A stretch of 64,000 nucleotides of DNA, from positions 60,217,001-60,281,000 of the forward strand of contig CM048552.1 in assembly GCA_026413225.1 (NCBI GenBank), read 5' to 3'. Under the pieces are notes generated by a model. The model saw only the letters and a program-made list of their open reading frames with translations, searched no databases and had not been told where the DNA came from. This DNA comes from Otis tarda. Taxonomy: Eukaryota; Chordata; Aves; Otidiformes; Otididae. Position 1 is the stretch's first letter; each line of letters opens with the position of its first letter. Below are positions 36,036 through 48,690 of the stretch, one piece after another. The translations under genes and the position numbers were made by a program.

Positions 36036-39000
36036 CTAAACAGAAAAAGAGAAAGAGAAAACTGCTCAAACATGATGAAGTAAATGTGTTACAAAAATTA
36101 TAGAATCTATAGCAATTACAGATAAAGGTGTGGAAAGGGATTCTCAGAGGGAGGTCTGTAGTGCTTCTTTCAGATGACTTACACCTGTCAGTTTCCTGAA
36201 AATTATCATCTCTGAAAGATGCCATCTTCTAGCACTCAAGGTGGAATAATTTCATAGTGTAAATAAAAACAGAAATATATGTGGGTATGTGTGAGTAATG
36301 GATCAGTGTTCCTCAGCTGTGCCCTGGGGGAGAGGAGAGTGCAGTTTGCCACTGCCCCTTGATTTGAGAGGTTAGAAGGTCCATCAGCTCACTACTCACA
36401 ATACACAGAAAGCAAAGTTTCACAGAAAGGGTTTCAACCTTTGCAGCTGGCTTCCTGCAACCTCCATATCTACTTTGGTGATGGATGGACTAAATCTTGA
36501 GTGCTCTGGAGGTATGAGCTGGGGAAGGTATGCCACCAAGCCACTAAGTTTAGGTGCTTAATTGGGCTCCTGTGCCTTGCAGGAGCGGGGCAGAAATACC
36601 ATTGGGACCAAATCCTTGCAGCTCTTGTACACAGCACAAACCAGTCTAGGGGCTGTGGTCAGAACTTTACGCCTTATATTGGGTCACAACAAAGCTGAAC
36701 TGCCAGTCACTGATGGCAAGGCAAGTAATTCCAGCAAATATCAGCATAGAAGTTAGCTAGGACCCACAAGCACCGAGGTGTGATGATTGTGGTCTGAGCT
36801 GCTTGGAAGTCCCTTAGGCAGTCACAAAAGTGACCTTGCTGCTTCTGACAAAACTGCTTATTTGCCTTTCCCTCCCATAACAGTTTGTCTTCCTGCTGGA
36901 TGTCAGGTGTAAATACCCTTCTGCCAGGTCTTGACTCTCAGCCAAAGGGCTCAACAGCTGAGACTGTCCACGTAAGCCTTACTTTAAATGTCCTGTTTAG
37001 GAACCTGCATTCTGCTTTCAAGCAACAAGTTAAAAAAAAATGGCTAATTACACATTACTTCATTGGATGAAGACAGGAAAGAACAAAACAAATAGTCCTC
37101 TGAAGGCCAACGCTACCGGTGCTTCCTCAACTGCAAACACAGGGATGAGAATCAGAGCCTCCTTTGCCTGGGGAAGGCAGATCCCCACTACCGTCCCCTC
37201 AAGCCCTTCAGCTCCCATGCTTCTGGACCATGGGAGGGGACAAGCACTGAGGCCATTTCACTCACCCCTGCATAAGCAGCCAGGCAGAAACTGGAGCTGC
37301 TGGTTGGCTTGGAAGAGCTGAGCCACTCTTTCAACCCCTGTTCCTGCTAACAGCTCTCTCTGCCTGTTCCCCACTCAAGTCCTCTTCTTCTCTGGGTTTC
37401 AGCTCCTCAGTAGATGACAGCTGCATGGAGGCCTCAGGAAGACTCCTTCTCACATGGGAAAATTTCCCAGACAGCCTCCTGTTCTTCTCCCAATGGCCAG
37501 ACCTTCAGGGCCTCAAGGCTGCAAGCTGCATTGCTGGGTTAGGGAGACTTGGATTTGTTGGATACCTTTGGGTTGACTAAGACTTTTCACATCCCTGCTA
37601 TATCTTTTCCAGTTCCTTCAACTTCCACATGTGTCATTTTGTGGGTTTCTTTCCCAAGTGTAAACGTCCCATGTATTTTACAAGGTGCAATGAAAACAAA
37701 ATATTTTTAGGTGTTCCTGCTGGCTCTGTCATGTCTCCTCAATACCTTTCTGGCTTCTGGGTCTGGGCTGTTCTTCAGGGGAACCTACTCTTCTTCCTCT
37801 TTAGACCTCAGCACCAGTCTTACATATCAGACTAATAGAAACTGCATATTGTTAAAAGCTATAAAACATATTGTGTTGTCTGAAGAGACCTCGGTTTACT
37901 GAAATTTTGCAAGAAAAACACATTTTTACAGCTGTAAATTTTTTGTACGTTACTTATTTTTTAAAAATATATAACAGGTGCTTAAATATACACAGTCAAC
38001 AAACCCTCTTTGCTTATATGACTCAGGGTTTGGAAAGCCCAGCAAAATTGAGCCTCACACTGAGCCACTGGTAACTGAGCGACTGCCTTCCCTCCCTCCG
38101 TTTTCACCCCCCTGCTCTTGCTCTCCTCACACTTCATTACCACACCACTTCTAATTCCACCAGAATGGAGTTGCTGATACTGTGTTTCCTCATAGACCTC
38201 AAACTCTCTAAGCATCTCTAGTGTTCTGTGAAGGCCTGTGTTAAAAGCTTTTTAAAAGTATGACTAGATTAGATCTACCGCTCTATTCCTGTTGGCTCTC
38301 TGGCTGTGCAATATAAGCATCTGAGCTTTGAGTTAGATGGAATTATGGCATTAAGAAAAACACAAGTAAAATTAATGACCAGACAATGGTCTACCTAAAG
38401 GAATATATTTATTCCTTACAACCTTCATGATAAACTGTAATATAAGCATTTATTTTTTTCATGATAAGATCAGTTGATAGTTCAAACATACCAAAATTAG
38501 ACCTCACAGAGAGGGGTACTCAAGCTCCTTACTTGGTGTGACCTGTGAATACATTATTTTCTGAGTCCTGAAGCTACTGTAGTCCTTCTAACACACTTTC
38601 TATTGAGACTTTTTTCAAGCCCATTTGTGTGTGGAACAGGAAAAGAGGGAGCAAAAGGAAAAGTTAATGAGACAACAAGAGAGAGGGAGAAAAGGAGAAG
38701 ATAATAATCCATATTATTACAGCTTATGCAATTTCCAGACGTTTGTTAATGAAAAAAACATAGAACGGATGAAATTAAGAGGAAAACTTAGATAAAAATA
38801 ATCCAAAACCAAGTTCACATTTGTGTAAAGTTTGCTGCAGTTCAGAAACCCTTTGTGTGTACCTGGACTGATTTATGATTTCACATCAAAACCACGCCAG
38901 CCAGGGGATTTTACATGGTTAGGTTGTGAGACCAGATGATTCTCACTACTTCCAGGGTTTATTCAATTCCCAGAACACAAAAGAAAAGTCAGGGGGTGCA

Positions 39001-42000
39001 AGCCTGCATGAACTGACATAAAAGAGAAAACAGCAAATCTCTGAAAAGCACAAGGGCCAAGTTTTACATAGCTCCAATTGTGTAAACTAGGAATTTCCAC
39101 ATATTCTTTCCACACTAGTGATTCCTTTGAAATTGCACCCTCTCACCCTTCCAGTCCAGAGAGCCTAAAGTTACTTGTGTCTTGGCTCTTCTGTAACTAC
39201 ATAGCTTGGCCCTCGAGTCCTCATCTGCAATGCTACATTAAAGTTCCCAGGAATCCTTAGCCAGGCACAGATTCGGGACAGAGGAAGAAATCAAGGGAGT
39301 CGGTGCGTGCTCCAGGTCATGTAAGGCAGTGGTGATCCTACAGCTGCGCAGCTCCCTCCACGCTCAGCATGGCTCCCTTGGCTCGCACAAGGCTATTTTT
39401 AAATCACAGTATGCCATTTCCGCATGCTTCTCATTCTTCTATCTCGCTATTGCTTAGAAATGTTATTTTCATTTATTTAAATGGCTGGAATACCAAGCAG
39501 TCATGATTTCCTTTCCAACCTATGTTGACTGCAGACTGCTATTTCTTCGTCATGCTTACCCATTTCAGTATGCAGTATTTACACTTCTCGTATGATATAT
39601 ATATAGTGCCCTCTGACACTGGCTCGTCTGCTTCTCGGTTCATTGAAACAGTGTCCAGGCAATGCCAAACTGTCCTGACAATCCCACAGATGCTGTTTCA
39701 CAGCACTATTTGGCATACATTTCCCTCACTGTGATTATTCATTACAGCTTCAAACCTACACAAGGAGGACAGCAGTTACCTGATTGGAGGTCCTACAGCC
39801 ATATATTTCTCTGATGTGGTTCATCAGCTTCTTTCTCTCCTCTGTGGAAGAGATCTAGGGGTTATACGCAAAGAAGTGGTACATGTTGGTATGTGACTGA
39901 CAGTGAAAATAACAAATGCACAAGTACCCTATCTGCAACTAAAAGTCCCTAAATAAAATAATATTTTAATGAATTAGAGATCTGTTGAAAAGAGTGAGAA
40001 AGGAAAAAACACGCTGTGCTTCATTTTTGCAATCAAACTGGTGAGCAGTTCCTGGGTTGGCCCTGTTAATAAGATAATTTCCAAGCCAATTCAGCTTAAG
40101 ATGCCATCTTAATCTCTCATTACTCTGGAGTTTATCTTAGACTGCCAAAGCAGGCAAAAAAAAGTAACACATGATGGGACAAAACTGCCAAATTTTCACT
40201 TCCTTGACAATGACTATAAGTGAAAAAAGCTGGCACTTATCTTAAGTCTATAGGACTGTTGGAAGAATTTAAAAATTTCAATACCTCATTCTATTTTCTG
40301 ACACACTCTCTGCTGGCGCATGTGCAGCTGCCAAACCTGCAGGTTCCTGGCTTGGATCTGACTAAGGACATCTTTTTACAACAGGAAAATTACTTCAGAT
40401 TGCGCAATGTTGTCAGGTCATTTAGAAATTTAAAGGTAAACCTAAAGCTTACACTTTCCCAGCTTGTGCTGTATCTTCAAACCAAGTTTGTTTAACTCAA
40501 GCTTACTTAACTCTTTTTTGGGGATCTGGGCTGGAAGGAAAAAAGGAGATGGTTTACGGAAACTAGCAAGGTAACAGGAAATGGGAATCCTACCTGTGAT
40601 TTTATCCTTTTGTGTGTGTGTATGAATTTAAGCACTTTCAGTACAAGTTCACTCTAATCCTCTAGTTGCCATTTGAGAATGGAGAAGAAAGAATGTCTTA
40701 GTTAACGTGCTGGTTAATTCACTCAGTTTGATCTTTGGATTAGAAAGATGTGCTGACTTCTCCATCTCAGCGTTTCAAAGAGTCTTCTTCAGCCCTGGGA
40801 GAAGTGCATGAACAGATTTCAACTTGTGATGTTGGGTTTGTACTTCCAGTGCTGGGCTAGTGTCCCTTGCCAATGCTGTAACCAATAAAGCATAACACAA
40901 CCTCCTCTGTGGAGATGGCTCTTAGACCTAAGGAGTCTAAAATAATGAGGAGTCCTTCTGCAAAGTTTTCCCTGATTTTAAATAAATAAAAAACCAAAAG
41001 TCAAGTCTTGTTCATGTAAGAGTATATGTTTTCACAGCACTTGCACTTATCACTGAAAAAACTCAAAAGAGCAGAAATGACATGGCAAAGATTTTTTGTA
41101 TGCATTTCTTTGGTGAGAAGTTCCCAGAAGCAATCTTTATTTCTTGTAGAAGGCTGAAGGAAGAACATTCCCAGCAGGACACGGCTATAGACTAATATTC
41201 TCTTTTTCCAGGAGATTGAGAAACCTATGCCATCTCACCGCTTTCTCATCTGGAATAATTTTTAGAATAACTTCTAAGTAACTTCTAACTTACTACAGTT
41301 ATTCCACGTAAAATTGCTGTTGGTTCTCTCCCTGGTCTTGTAGAAAACACTGCTTTGAAATACATTGTGTAAATAATAAAATACATCTGGCATTGCAAAG
41401 TGAACTTTATTCCTTTAACACTAACATTTTTAGGTTAAAGATTGCCTCTGTGTGTGCAAAGCCTGGTGCTTTTTTTCAGTGCTACTGTAAGTTTATTAAT
41501 GTCTTGCTCATTAAGAGTGACTAGCATGAGTAGTTAAGAAAAACAAACAGCAGGAGAAGGACTCAGATAGCTGTACGCACCATTGTAACTTAAATTCTGC
41601 CATTCTCACCTTCTTTCACTTTTTCTAAATAAACAAATATGTCCTTGCACTAGTAACTCCTCCTTGAACGTGGTACCACCACTACTATCAACCGGGTCAA
41701 ACCCAGCTGATGGCCTTAAGCACTTGTGCAATATTATTTAGAAATATTCTTTTTTTTCCTTCTCAGTCCTTACGAAAAAAAAATCTTAGCAACTTTTCAG
41801 AATGATCTCATAGTTTTGGGTACTCCAAGTCAGAAACCTCAGAGATATTGTGTACTGTTAGGAAGCAGCGAGCTCCCTGGGAAACAGGCTCCCTGCAGGA
41901 TTCCCAGCTTGGGCACAAAACAAAATGAAAACTTCAGGAAGGGAAACCAGCTCCCGGACAGCAAAAGCCGAAGTCCTGGTGGGCTGATTGTACCTTGCAA

Positions 42001-45000
42001 GAACAGCACACATGACTTAGGATCGCTTTCCTTCAGTATCCTCATTCAACCCTACGTGTCTTTTGTGAGCTCTCACAATTCACTGAACTTTCCTAGGGGC
42101 CTCTTTGTTACTCCCATTCATCTCTCTTTTTTGTCTTCCCTGACAAATGCTTCTGCTGCACTTCACCAGCCTCCTTTGTGTACCACATTGATTTCAGTGG
42201 AAATCTTGTCTCTGAAGATCAGGCTGGTTGACTGCCCTCTTCTCCATTCTCCTACTCTCCGACCCCATGCTGCCAGCTTGCTTGATCACAGAACTTTCCC
42301 CTGTGTTTTTGCCAGGTTAATGGTTTCCCTATAGACTCAATAGATGGGCATTTCTTCCTTGCCGCGTTCCTTCTCCTTCTTGAGTTACACCAATGCACAT
42401 AACTTTAAGCTGCTCTCCAATTACAGCTAAATAATTCCCTGAGGTAATTAAGGTGAAACATTACTTCGAAAGACGTTGCTAGTGTTTTGAATTAACAGCA
42501 GCATTTGATACAGTTGTCAGTATTTTTCCATTAACAGCGCTAACCTCCCCATCCTCCCTGCAAACCCGTAAAATTGATCTGATTCCCATGAAGCTGGTGG
42601 GAAGAGTCCAGGTGCAGTTTCTCCCAGTGAAGCTGAAATAAAACATTTGCAAGGACAGGCTGGTTCTCAGAACTCCCTGCTTCATATATTGATCTCTTTC
42701 TTTCAGTGCATTAGAACTGGAAAAGCTCTCCTCCCCCCTTTTAATCTCCTTTAATCAGTGGTAGATCGTGTTTCAGCCAGGCTTTAATGGATTCTTGAGG
42801 ATAGTTACGGAGCTCTTTACCCTTATGACTTGGTGGCTGTGTAATCAGTCCATAGACTTAAAATCCATCTGATTTCCTGGAATTCTTCTGAAGATAACTG
42901 AAAGGAACCCGACAGTGGCAGACTTACACCGTGGCAGGGAAATCTGCTCATACGCATGGTATGCGCTACCAGTTACTCATTCCTCTCTCTACATGTCAAT
43001 TAGTGACAATGTGGTAGATGCAGCGAGAGAACAGCAACACTCATCCACAGGATTTCAAAAAGGCTTGATTATCCTTGTATGCACAATGTATTTCCAAGGT
43101 GAAAAAAACTCTTGTTGCCCTGTCCAGTGCAGTGTTTCCTTTGGCATTATTTATACAGCCCTGAGCTCTCATTCCGTATTGACGGAGGATAAGGAGAAAG
43201 CTTTGGGCAACCTAATTCTCTAAGATACCATCAAGGCCCATGTGATCTGTCGTTGCTTGAGTAATGCTGGTATCAAGCTAAGCCTTAGCTGAATGACAAT
43301 GCCATCTTCGCTCAACTAATGCAGATTTTTTGAGGATAAGTTCATGCATGGTTCTTGCGTGTTTATTGCTTTCCTTTCTTTTTTTTTTCAGATTTTTAGG
43401 CAGATTTCTAAGCAAAGAACATTAGCATATTGCTCAATTGTAAAAGTTTTTAGTTTAATCTTTTGAGGTAAATGAAGGTATAAAGATGTATAAAACTGTT
43501 CTCTGTTGATCTGCTCTGAACAAGTAAGTGCAGAAGGATACTTTAAAATGTCCAAGCTGGCCATTCAAGTACAGTGGCAGCTAAAATACCTGGAATACTG
43601 GGCTCTAGAAAACATCTGAGGTTAGAAACAGCTTAATCTCACGGCATTTCCCTGAAAAAATTTGAAAAAAGCATCACTCTCTGGGCTTTGCGTTAATAGA
43701 TAAAACCCTTTGAAATATTGTAAGTATTCTGTATGTGGTCAGCAGGTATCCTAAAGAAATGATTAGGCATAACAAGAGAGTTAGAGCAAGGAGGCTCTGG
43801 TTTGCACTCTGAAGAGAATGTGGTGTTACCCTGAGACTCCGGCCAGCACAGCATAGATACACTGGTAGCTGCTGCACCTGACATATCTCACAGACCAGTT
43901 CCTGTTCCTGCCACAATCCTTCATTAACAGTAAGCGATTTGGCAGGCAATCGGGACTGTTCGAAATGGAACTTCACAAAACATGATAAGAGGATACATTT
44001 TCAAGCCAAGGCTACATTTTTTGGTAATTGTGTGCCCAAGTTTGTATTCAATGACCCCCACCAGCCCAAATCTTAAAAAAAAATCTTTTTCCTCTATGTC
44101 TATTCTTCATATTTTAACAGATCTCTCTGTAGCTGACAGCATTTTGACACAGAGATACCAAGCTCATTTGTTAGGCGCATCGCTACCACATTCACAAGGC
44201 AGAAACAACCCAACTTATGGATCTTCCATGTAAAGCGCCCTTTGTTCTCCCCAGAAGTCCATGATGTGACCTTATAGTTCAATTCACAAGCTGTGGACAA
44301 AGGTCCATAAGAATTTACACAAACAAACCAAGGCACAGAGCAAACAACCTGTAATAAACTGGGAAACTGAAAAGAGTGTATTGTCTTTCTCAAGAAATAT
44401 GGCAACAGTGATATGCGCTACACCTAAGTCCTTCTAAGAGGAACCACAGATGTGTTTGTGATTTATTCTGCAGGAATTACTCTCCGATCTCCAGATCACA
44501 AATAGTTTTTCTACCAGTAAACACTGAGGAAAATGTAAAACCAGCTATGGACAGCAAAATAACTGCTGTGCATGGCTGCAGAACATGTCACTGCCTCAGC
44601 AACTTGCAGACCCTGCACTCCAGGACAAATGAGTCCTTAGGCCTTTCTCCAGGCTTCCTAAGTGCAGGTAGCAAGCACACAAAAGGTATAAGAACCAATG
44701 CCAGTTTGCTGTTCTATCTGGAGCCTGCTGTCTGTCCTGTCTGCAGAACAGCCCTTAGCCATGAAATGCTGGTGAACTGCTCTGAGGGCCCGATGCCTAG
44801 TTCACGTCTGGTGAAGGCTGTACACATCCACAGCAAACTGTTCTGAAAGCAACTGCTAGAGATGGAAATACAAATGAAACCATCAGACTGAGTACTAGGC
44901 TTTCTTTTAAAGGCTATAAGAGCTCTAAGAGAAGTCATGCTGATATTTAAACCTAAACTCTAATGGGTAATATTTTCAGCTTAGCTTTATTTTTTCCATA

Positions 45001-45015
45001 TATCCAGATAACAGC
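36036..45015. other. Non-coding stretch
   Basis: No gene or confident repeat recognised. The longest open frame (41726-42334, plus strand, 202 codons, opening at a GTG) contains no known domain and no splice or start context, and one frame of this length is not surprising by chance in 64 kb. Purine-rich DNA lies at 38640-38705, a short TG run at 40611-40622 and a short TA run at 39595-39604. A weakly MIR-like segment at 39285-39340 was not called. Confidence 0.5.
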
Positions 45016-45092
45016 TGACCCTGCTTTGAGCAGGAGGTTCCTGCAGAGACCTCCTAAAGTCCCTTCCGTCTTGAACTCTCCTGTGATCCTAT
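45016..45092 (+). mobile_element. Short, diverged CR1 3' end
   Basis: CTGCTTTGAGCAGGAGGTT, then GACCTCCTAAAGTCCCTTCC, then CTCCTGTGATCCTAT follow the order of a CR1 3' untranslated end (TTGAGCAGGGGGTTGGACTAGATGACCTCC..AGGTCCCTTCCAACC..ATTCTGTGATTCTAT). It is considerably more diverged than the CR1 that follows 16 bases later, so it is probably older. Confidence 0.6.
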
Positions 45093-45108
45093 AATTAAGA
45101 ATCACATC

Positions 45109-45340
45109 ATTAGACATGCGGAAGAAATTTTTTACAACGAGGGTGGTGGAACACTGGAACAGGTTGCCCAGAGAGGTGCTGGATGCCCCATCCCTGAAAA
45201 CATTCAAGGCCAGGCTGGATGAGGCTCTGAGCAACCTGATCTAGTTGGAGATGTCCCTGCTCCTTGCAGGGGAGCTGGACTAGATGGCCTTTAAAGGTCC
45301 CTTCCAACCCTAACTATTCTATGATTCTCTGATTCTATGA
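45109..45340 (+). mobile_element. CR1 LINE, 5'-truncated 3' fragment
   Basis: This plus-strand copy begins near TTAGACATGCGGAAGAAATTTTTTAC, runs through GGTGGTGGAACACTGG and GGCCAGGCTGGATGAGGCTCTGAGCAACCTGATCTAG (the end of ORF2 with its TAG stop), and ends in three octamers (ATTCTATG, ATTCTCTG, ATTCTATG). It is about 230 bases long. It lies directly downstream of an older CR1 3' end in the same orientation, and 2.4 kb from the start of a long CR1 in the opposite orientation. Confidence 0.92.
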
Positions 45341-47724
45341 AGAGCCCCCAGCTCTTCACCAGAGCTTTTACTGTCTCCTTTGGACTCATTCTAGTAACGC
45401 AAATAAATATATTTCTCCCAAAGCCCTGAGCTCCAACTGTTAAAAGAAAAACATAAGTCCTGAAAGATCACCTCCCTCCTGGTTACAGAGCAGCAGATTT
45501 AATCAAACTCTTTGTTCTAATTCTGAGCACCTGAAGGAGCCCAGCATGATAATCTTCAGCTCTACATGGTTGCTCACCATCTTTGCGGGCACCCTGTCAG
45601 ACTCTCCCAGACAGGGTACCCAAATCAATGAGGCTGCAGTTCACCAGCTGAGCGTCTGGCCCGCGTTGGTTTAACTCTATCAACTAGTTGGATCTGGTTA
45701 ATATTAGAGACTAACAAAATTCATCTGGTTTGGAAATATAGGTGAGCCAACAGTTAAATCTGCCATCAGTAAAATAATAAAAAAAAGGTTAGAGGGAGCC
45801 TGAGAATGATTAATGCTGGACCCAAACTAACCAGAAAACAAATACTGCTCAAAGCTACTATCAAGAAGAAGAGATTGAAGCCAACATTTTGATGCATGAT
45901 GTAGAAATAGCTGACTGAGAAACGTAACACTGGAATCAATTTTATCCAATAGTGCAAAAGAATAAAAATCACAAGCCAAAGTCTACCCAGCATGTACACA
46001 TGGGACTCACGTTGATTTCAGTCCTAGCCACACACATGCATCTGAGGGTAGATTTTGGAACCCCAGGTCTTTTAATCCGCTACCTCTACTAAGCTCAGTT
46101 ATCACATGCATTAAGAATGAGGGTTGCATAGCTGTAACTGAGAACAGAATTTGGCCCATTTATTGTGAGTGCTGTATCTGAAATAGGCTTTCTCCTACTA
46201 AAGAAAACTAACTTTTTTTCGAGTTATGAAAAGTCCTAAGTGGCATATTGTAAGAAAACTTCCAGCCTACAGTATAAAATACACCCTGGAAAACTACTTA
46301 AATTAATAGAATCCATCTTCCAGAGTCAGGAAATGATTCACTGTAGAAAAAGAATGAGGAAAGGCTCTTTCAGTTGCTTTGAATCTGGACTGGACTGATG
46401 TTTCTGCTAGTTTTCTGACTTCCAAGTCCTTTAGTACCCTTCTATCCAACTTGAACTGTCCCTGAAAACATCTGACCCTTTGCTCAAACATCATAGTACC
46501 GCATCTGTTTCTCCCCTCTTTGCTTTGGCTGGCAACACTAGGAGGACAGACAAATAACCAGTGATGTCAGGAACATACACCATAAATCACTGGGAAATTG
46601 AGGTAATTTGAATAGCCTCGCTGAGTTCTGATGTGCATTAACTTGCACAGCTTTAGGAAAGGCTGTGTGCAATTGCAAGTCATTAACCTGAGGTGCATCC
46701 CACATCCCACAGTGTGCTCTGCAGAGCGTGACCCAGAGCGGCTGACCTTAGGGGAGTGTTCTCCAGAGTTCATGGCTCATGTACTGAATGCTTAAATCCA
46801 CCTGGAAAATCAACCAGATTATGTTTTTCTTAAGAATTCTATGCCAGTGTTCAGAAAACATAAATTATCGCAAAAATTGTTAGCAAAACAAACAGAGGAT
46901 TTCCAGGGGACCACAGAAATGTAGGTGTTTGCACAAGTTCTGCATTTGCTTAGGGTCATTGGGAAATTCTAGCCTTTATGAGCTGAACTTTCCAAAGGCA
47001 TAAGGAGCAGCTAGGACATTAATTGCAATTGAAAGCCAATGGAAATGAGGTGTCAGACCTCCGATTCTGCTCTCAAGAATTTTCCTGAGGATTTAGTAAC
47101 CCTATTGCGATTCATTTCGAGGGGACCCACATCTCTGGCTGTCAGGGCCCTAAGTGCACTCTCCTCAGGGTTCAATTGCCAGAATCAGGGTCAGTGGGGG
47201 GCTGTTCCAAGCAGGGCTCCCAGCAGCGCTGGAGGGAGGCCACTTTCAGCCAAGCCAGGCGCTGTGACCCTGCCAGAGCTACCACCATCCAGCTCTATAG
47301 GAGCGTCCCAGAGGCTTATACTGCCATAACCTTTAAAAAGTCTAAAGACAGGCCACGTGGAGGTTCCCTGGAGCAAAGCACTCAACCTCTGAGAATATCT
47401 AGCTAGACCACAGCTGAGCCCCATCTTCACATCCTACATCTTGGCCATGAGCCTGCTTGTGGTCTTCAAGAAAATCCCACTGGGGCTGTGGGGAGCTTTG
47501 CATTTATTTCAGCACAGTGGCATTTTAGAAAGGGGCCAATTTACTGTTCTGAGCACATTTAGATTTATGTGCAGAGAAAGAGCAACTCCAGTGTTGCTCC
47601 AAGATACCATCCACCAAGCAACACAAGATCAACTCCCATCAGCAACTTAGGAGAAGGCTGTTCCCAAGAAACAACTTGCTCCACATTTCTTCTAGACTCA
47701 GACACACAAATTGTACCACACAAG
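45341..47724. other. Non-coding stretch between oppositely oriented CR1 copies
   Basis: No gene recognised. At 46119-46160 GGGTTGCATAGCTGTAACTGAGAACAGAATTTGGCCC resembles an end of the dispersed palindromic motif (GTGTAACTGAGATCAGAATTTGGCCC). At 46040-46080 a weak MIR-like segment is possible. Open frames are below 100 codons. Confidence 0.5.
46115..46160. repeat. Degenerate dispersed motif, GTAACTGAGA.CAGAATTTGGCCC end
   Basis: The block CTGTAACTGAGAACAGAATTTGGCCC matches a recurring end of the old bird/turtle palindromic repeat very closely over about 24 bases. The central GACTTCAATGG core is not preserved here. A nearby GTTGATTTCAGTCC at 46013-46026 could be a remnant of it. Confidence 0.45.
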
Positions 47725-47820
47725 TCATAGAATCATAGAATCATAGAATGGTTAGGGTTGGAAGGGACCTTCAAAGGTCATCTAGTCCAACCCCCCTGCA
47801 AGGAGCAGGGACATCCATGA

Positions 47821-48690
47821 CTAGATCAGGTTGCTCAGAGCCCCATCCAGCCTGGCCTTGAACGTTTCCAGGGATGGGGCCTCCACCATCTTTCTGGGCA
47901 ACCTGGTCCAGTGTTCTATAACTCGCATCGTAAGAAATTTTTTCCTAATTTCCAATCTAAATCTACCCCCCTCTATTTTAAAACCATTACCTCTTGTCCT
48001 ATCACAACAGGCCCTACTGAACAGCCTCTCCCCATCTTTCTTGTAGGCCCCCTTGAGGTACTGGAAGACCGCTATCAGGTCTCCCCGGAGCCTCCTCTTC
48101 TCCAGGCTGAACAGCCCCAACTCTCTCAGCCTGTCCTCATAAGAGAGGTGCTCCAGCCCTTTTATCATCTTCGTGGCCCTCCTCTGGACCTTCTCCAACT
48201 GGTCCATGTCCTTCTTGTGTTGGGGGCTCCAGAACTGGACACAGTACTCCAGGTGGGGTCTCACCAGGGCAGAGTAGAGGGGCAGAATCACCTCCCTTGA
48301 CCTGCTGGCCACGCTCCTCTTGATGCAGCCCAGGATGCGGTTGGCCTTCTGGGCCGCAAGGGCGCATTGCCTGCTCATGTTAAGGTTCTCATCCACCAAC
48401 ACTCCCAAGTCCTTCTCCTCAGGGCTGCTCTCAATCCATTCCCCGCCCAGCCTGTATTTGTGCCTGGGGTTGCCATGACCCAGGTGCAGGACCTTGCACT
48501 TGGCCTGGTTGAACTTCATGAGGTTGGCACGGGCCCACCTCTCCAGCCTGTCAAGGTCCCTCTGGATGGCATCCCTCCCTTCCAGCGTGTCAACGGCACC
48601 ACACAACTTGGTGTCATCAGCAAACTTGCTGAGGGTGCTCTCTATCCCACTGTGCATGTCACTAACAAAGATGTTGAACAGGGCCGGGCC
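47821..48690 (-). pseudogene. CR1 ORF2, C-terminal half of reverse transcriptase and C-terminal domain
   Basis: This frame begins just after the second frameshift and is open to the family's normal stop. It starts with [11 protein letters not shown], then the catalytic motif C as FADD (plus-strand 48613-48624), then the RT thumb and C-terminal region ([14 protein letters not shown], ending LDGALSNLI). The wider open frame extends to 48777, but the residues before PALFNIF are out of frame and not CR1-like. The reverse transcriptase would have copied CR1 RNA into DNA at the nicked target. Because motifs A and B are in another frame, no functional enzyme can come from this copy. The sequence is otherwise well kept, suggesting a fairly recent insertion. 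Confidence 0.93.

Noticed and set aside
39285-39340. Possible MIR fragment (AGAGGAAGAAATCAAGGGAGTCGG ... CCAGGTCATGTAAGGCAGT)
   Set aside because: The order of words is MIR-like but too diverged to separate from chance by eye.
41726-42334. 202-codon open frame on the plus strand
   Set aside because: It opens at GTG, contains no recognisable domain, and a single open frame of this length in 64 kb read in six frames is close to chance expectation.
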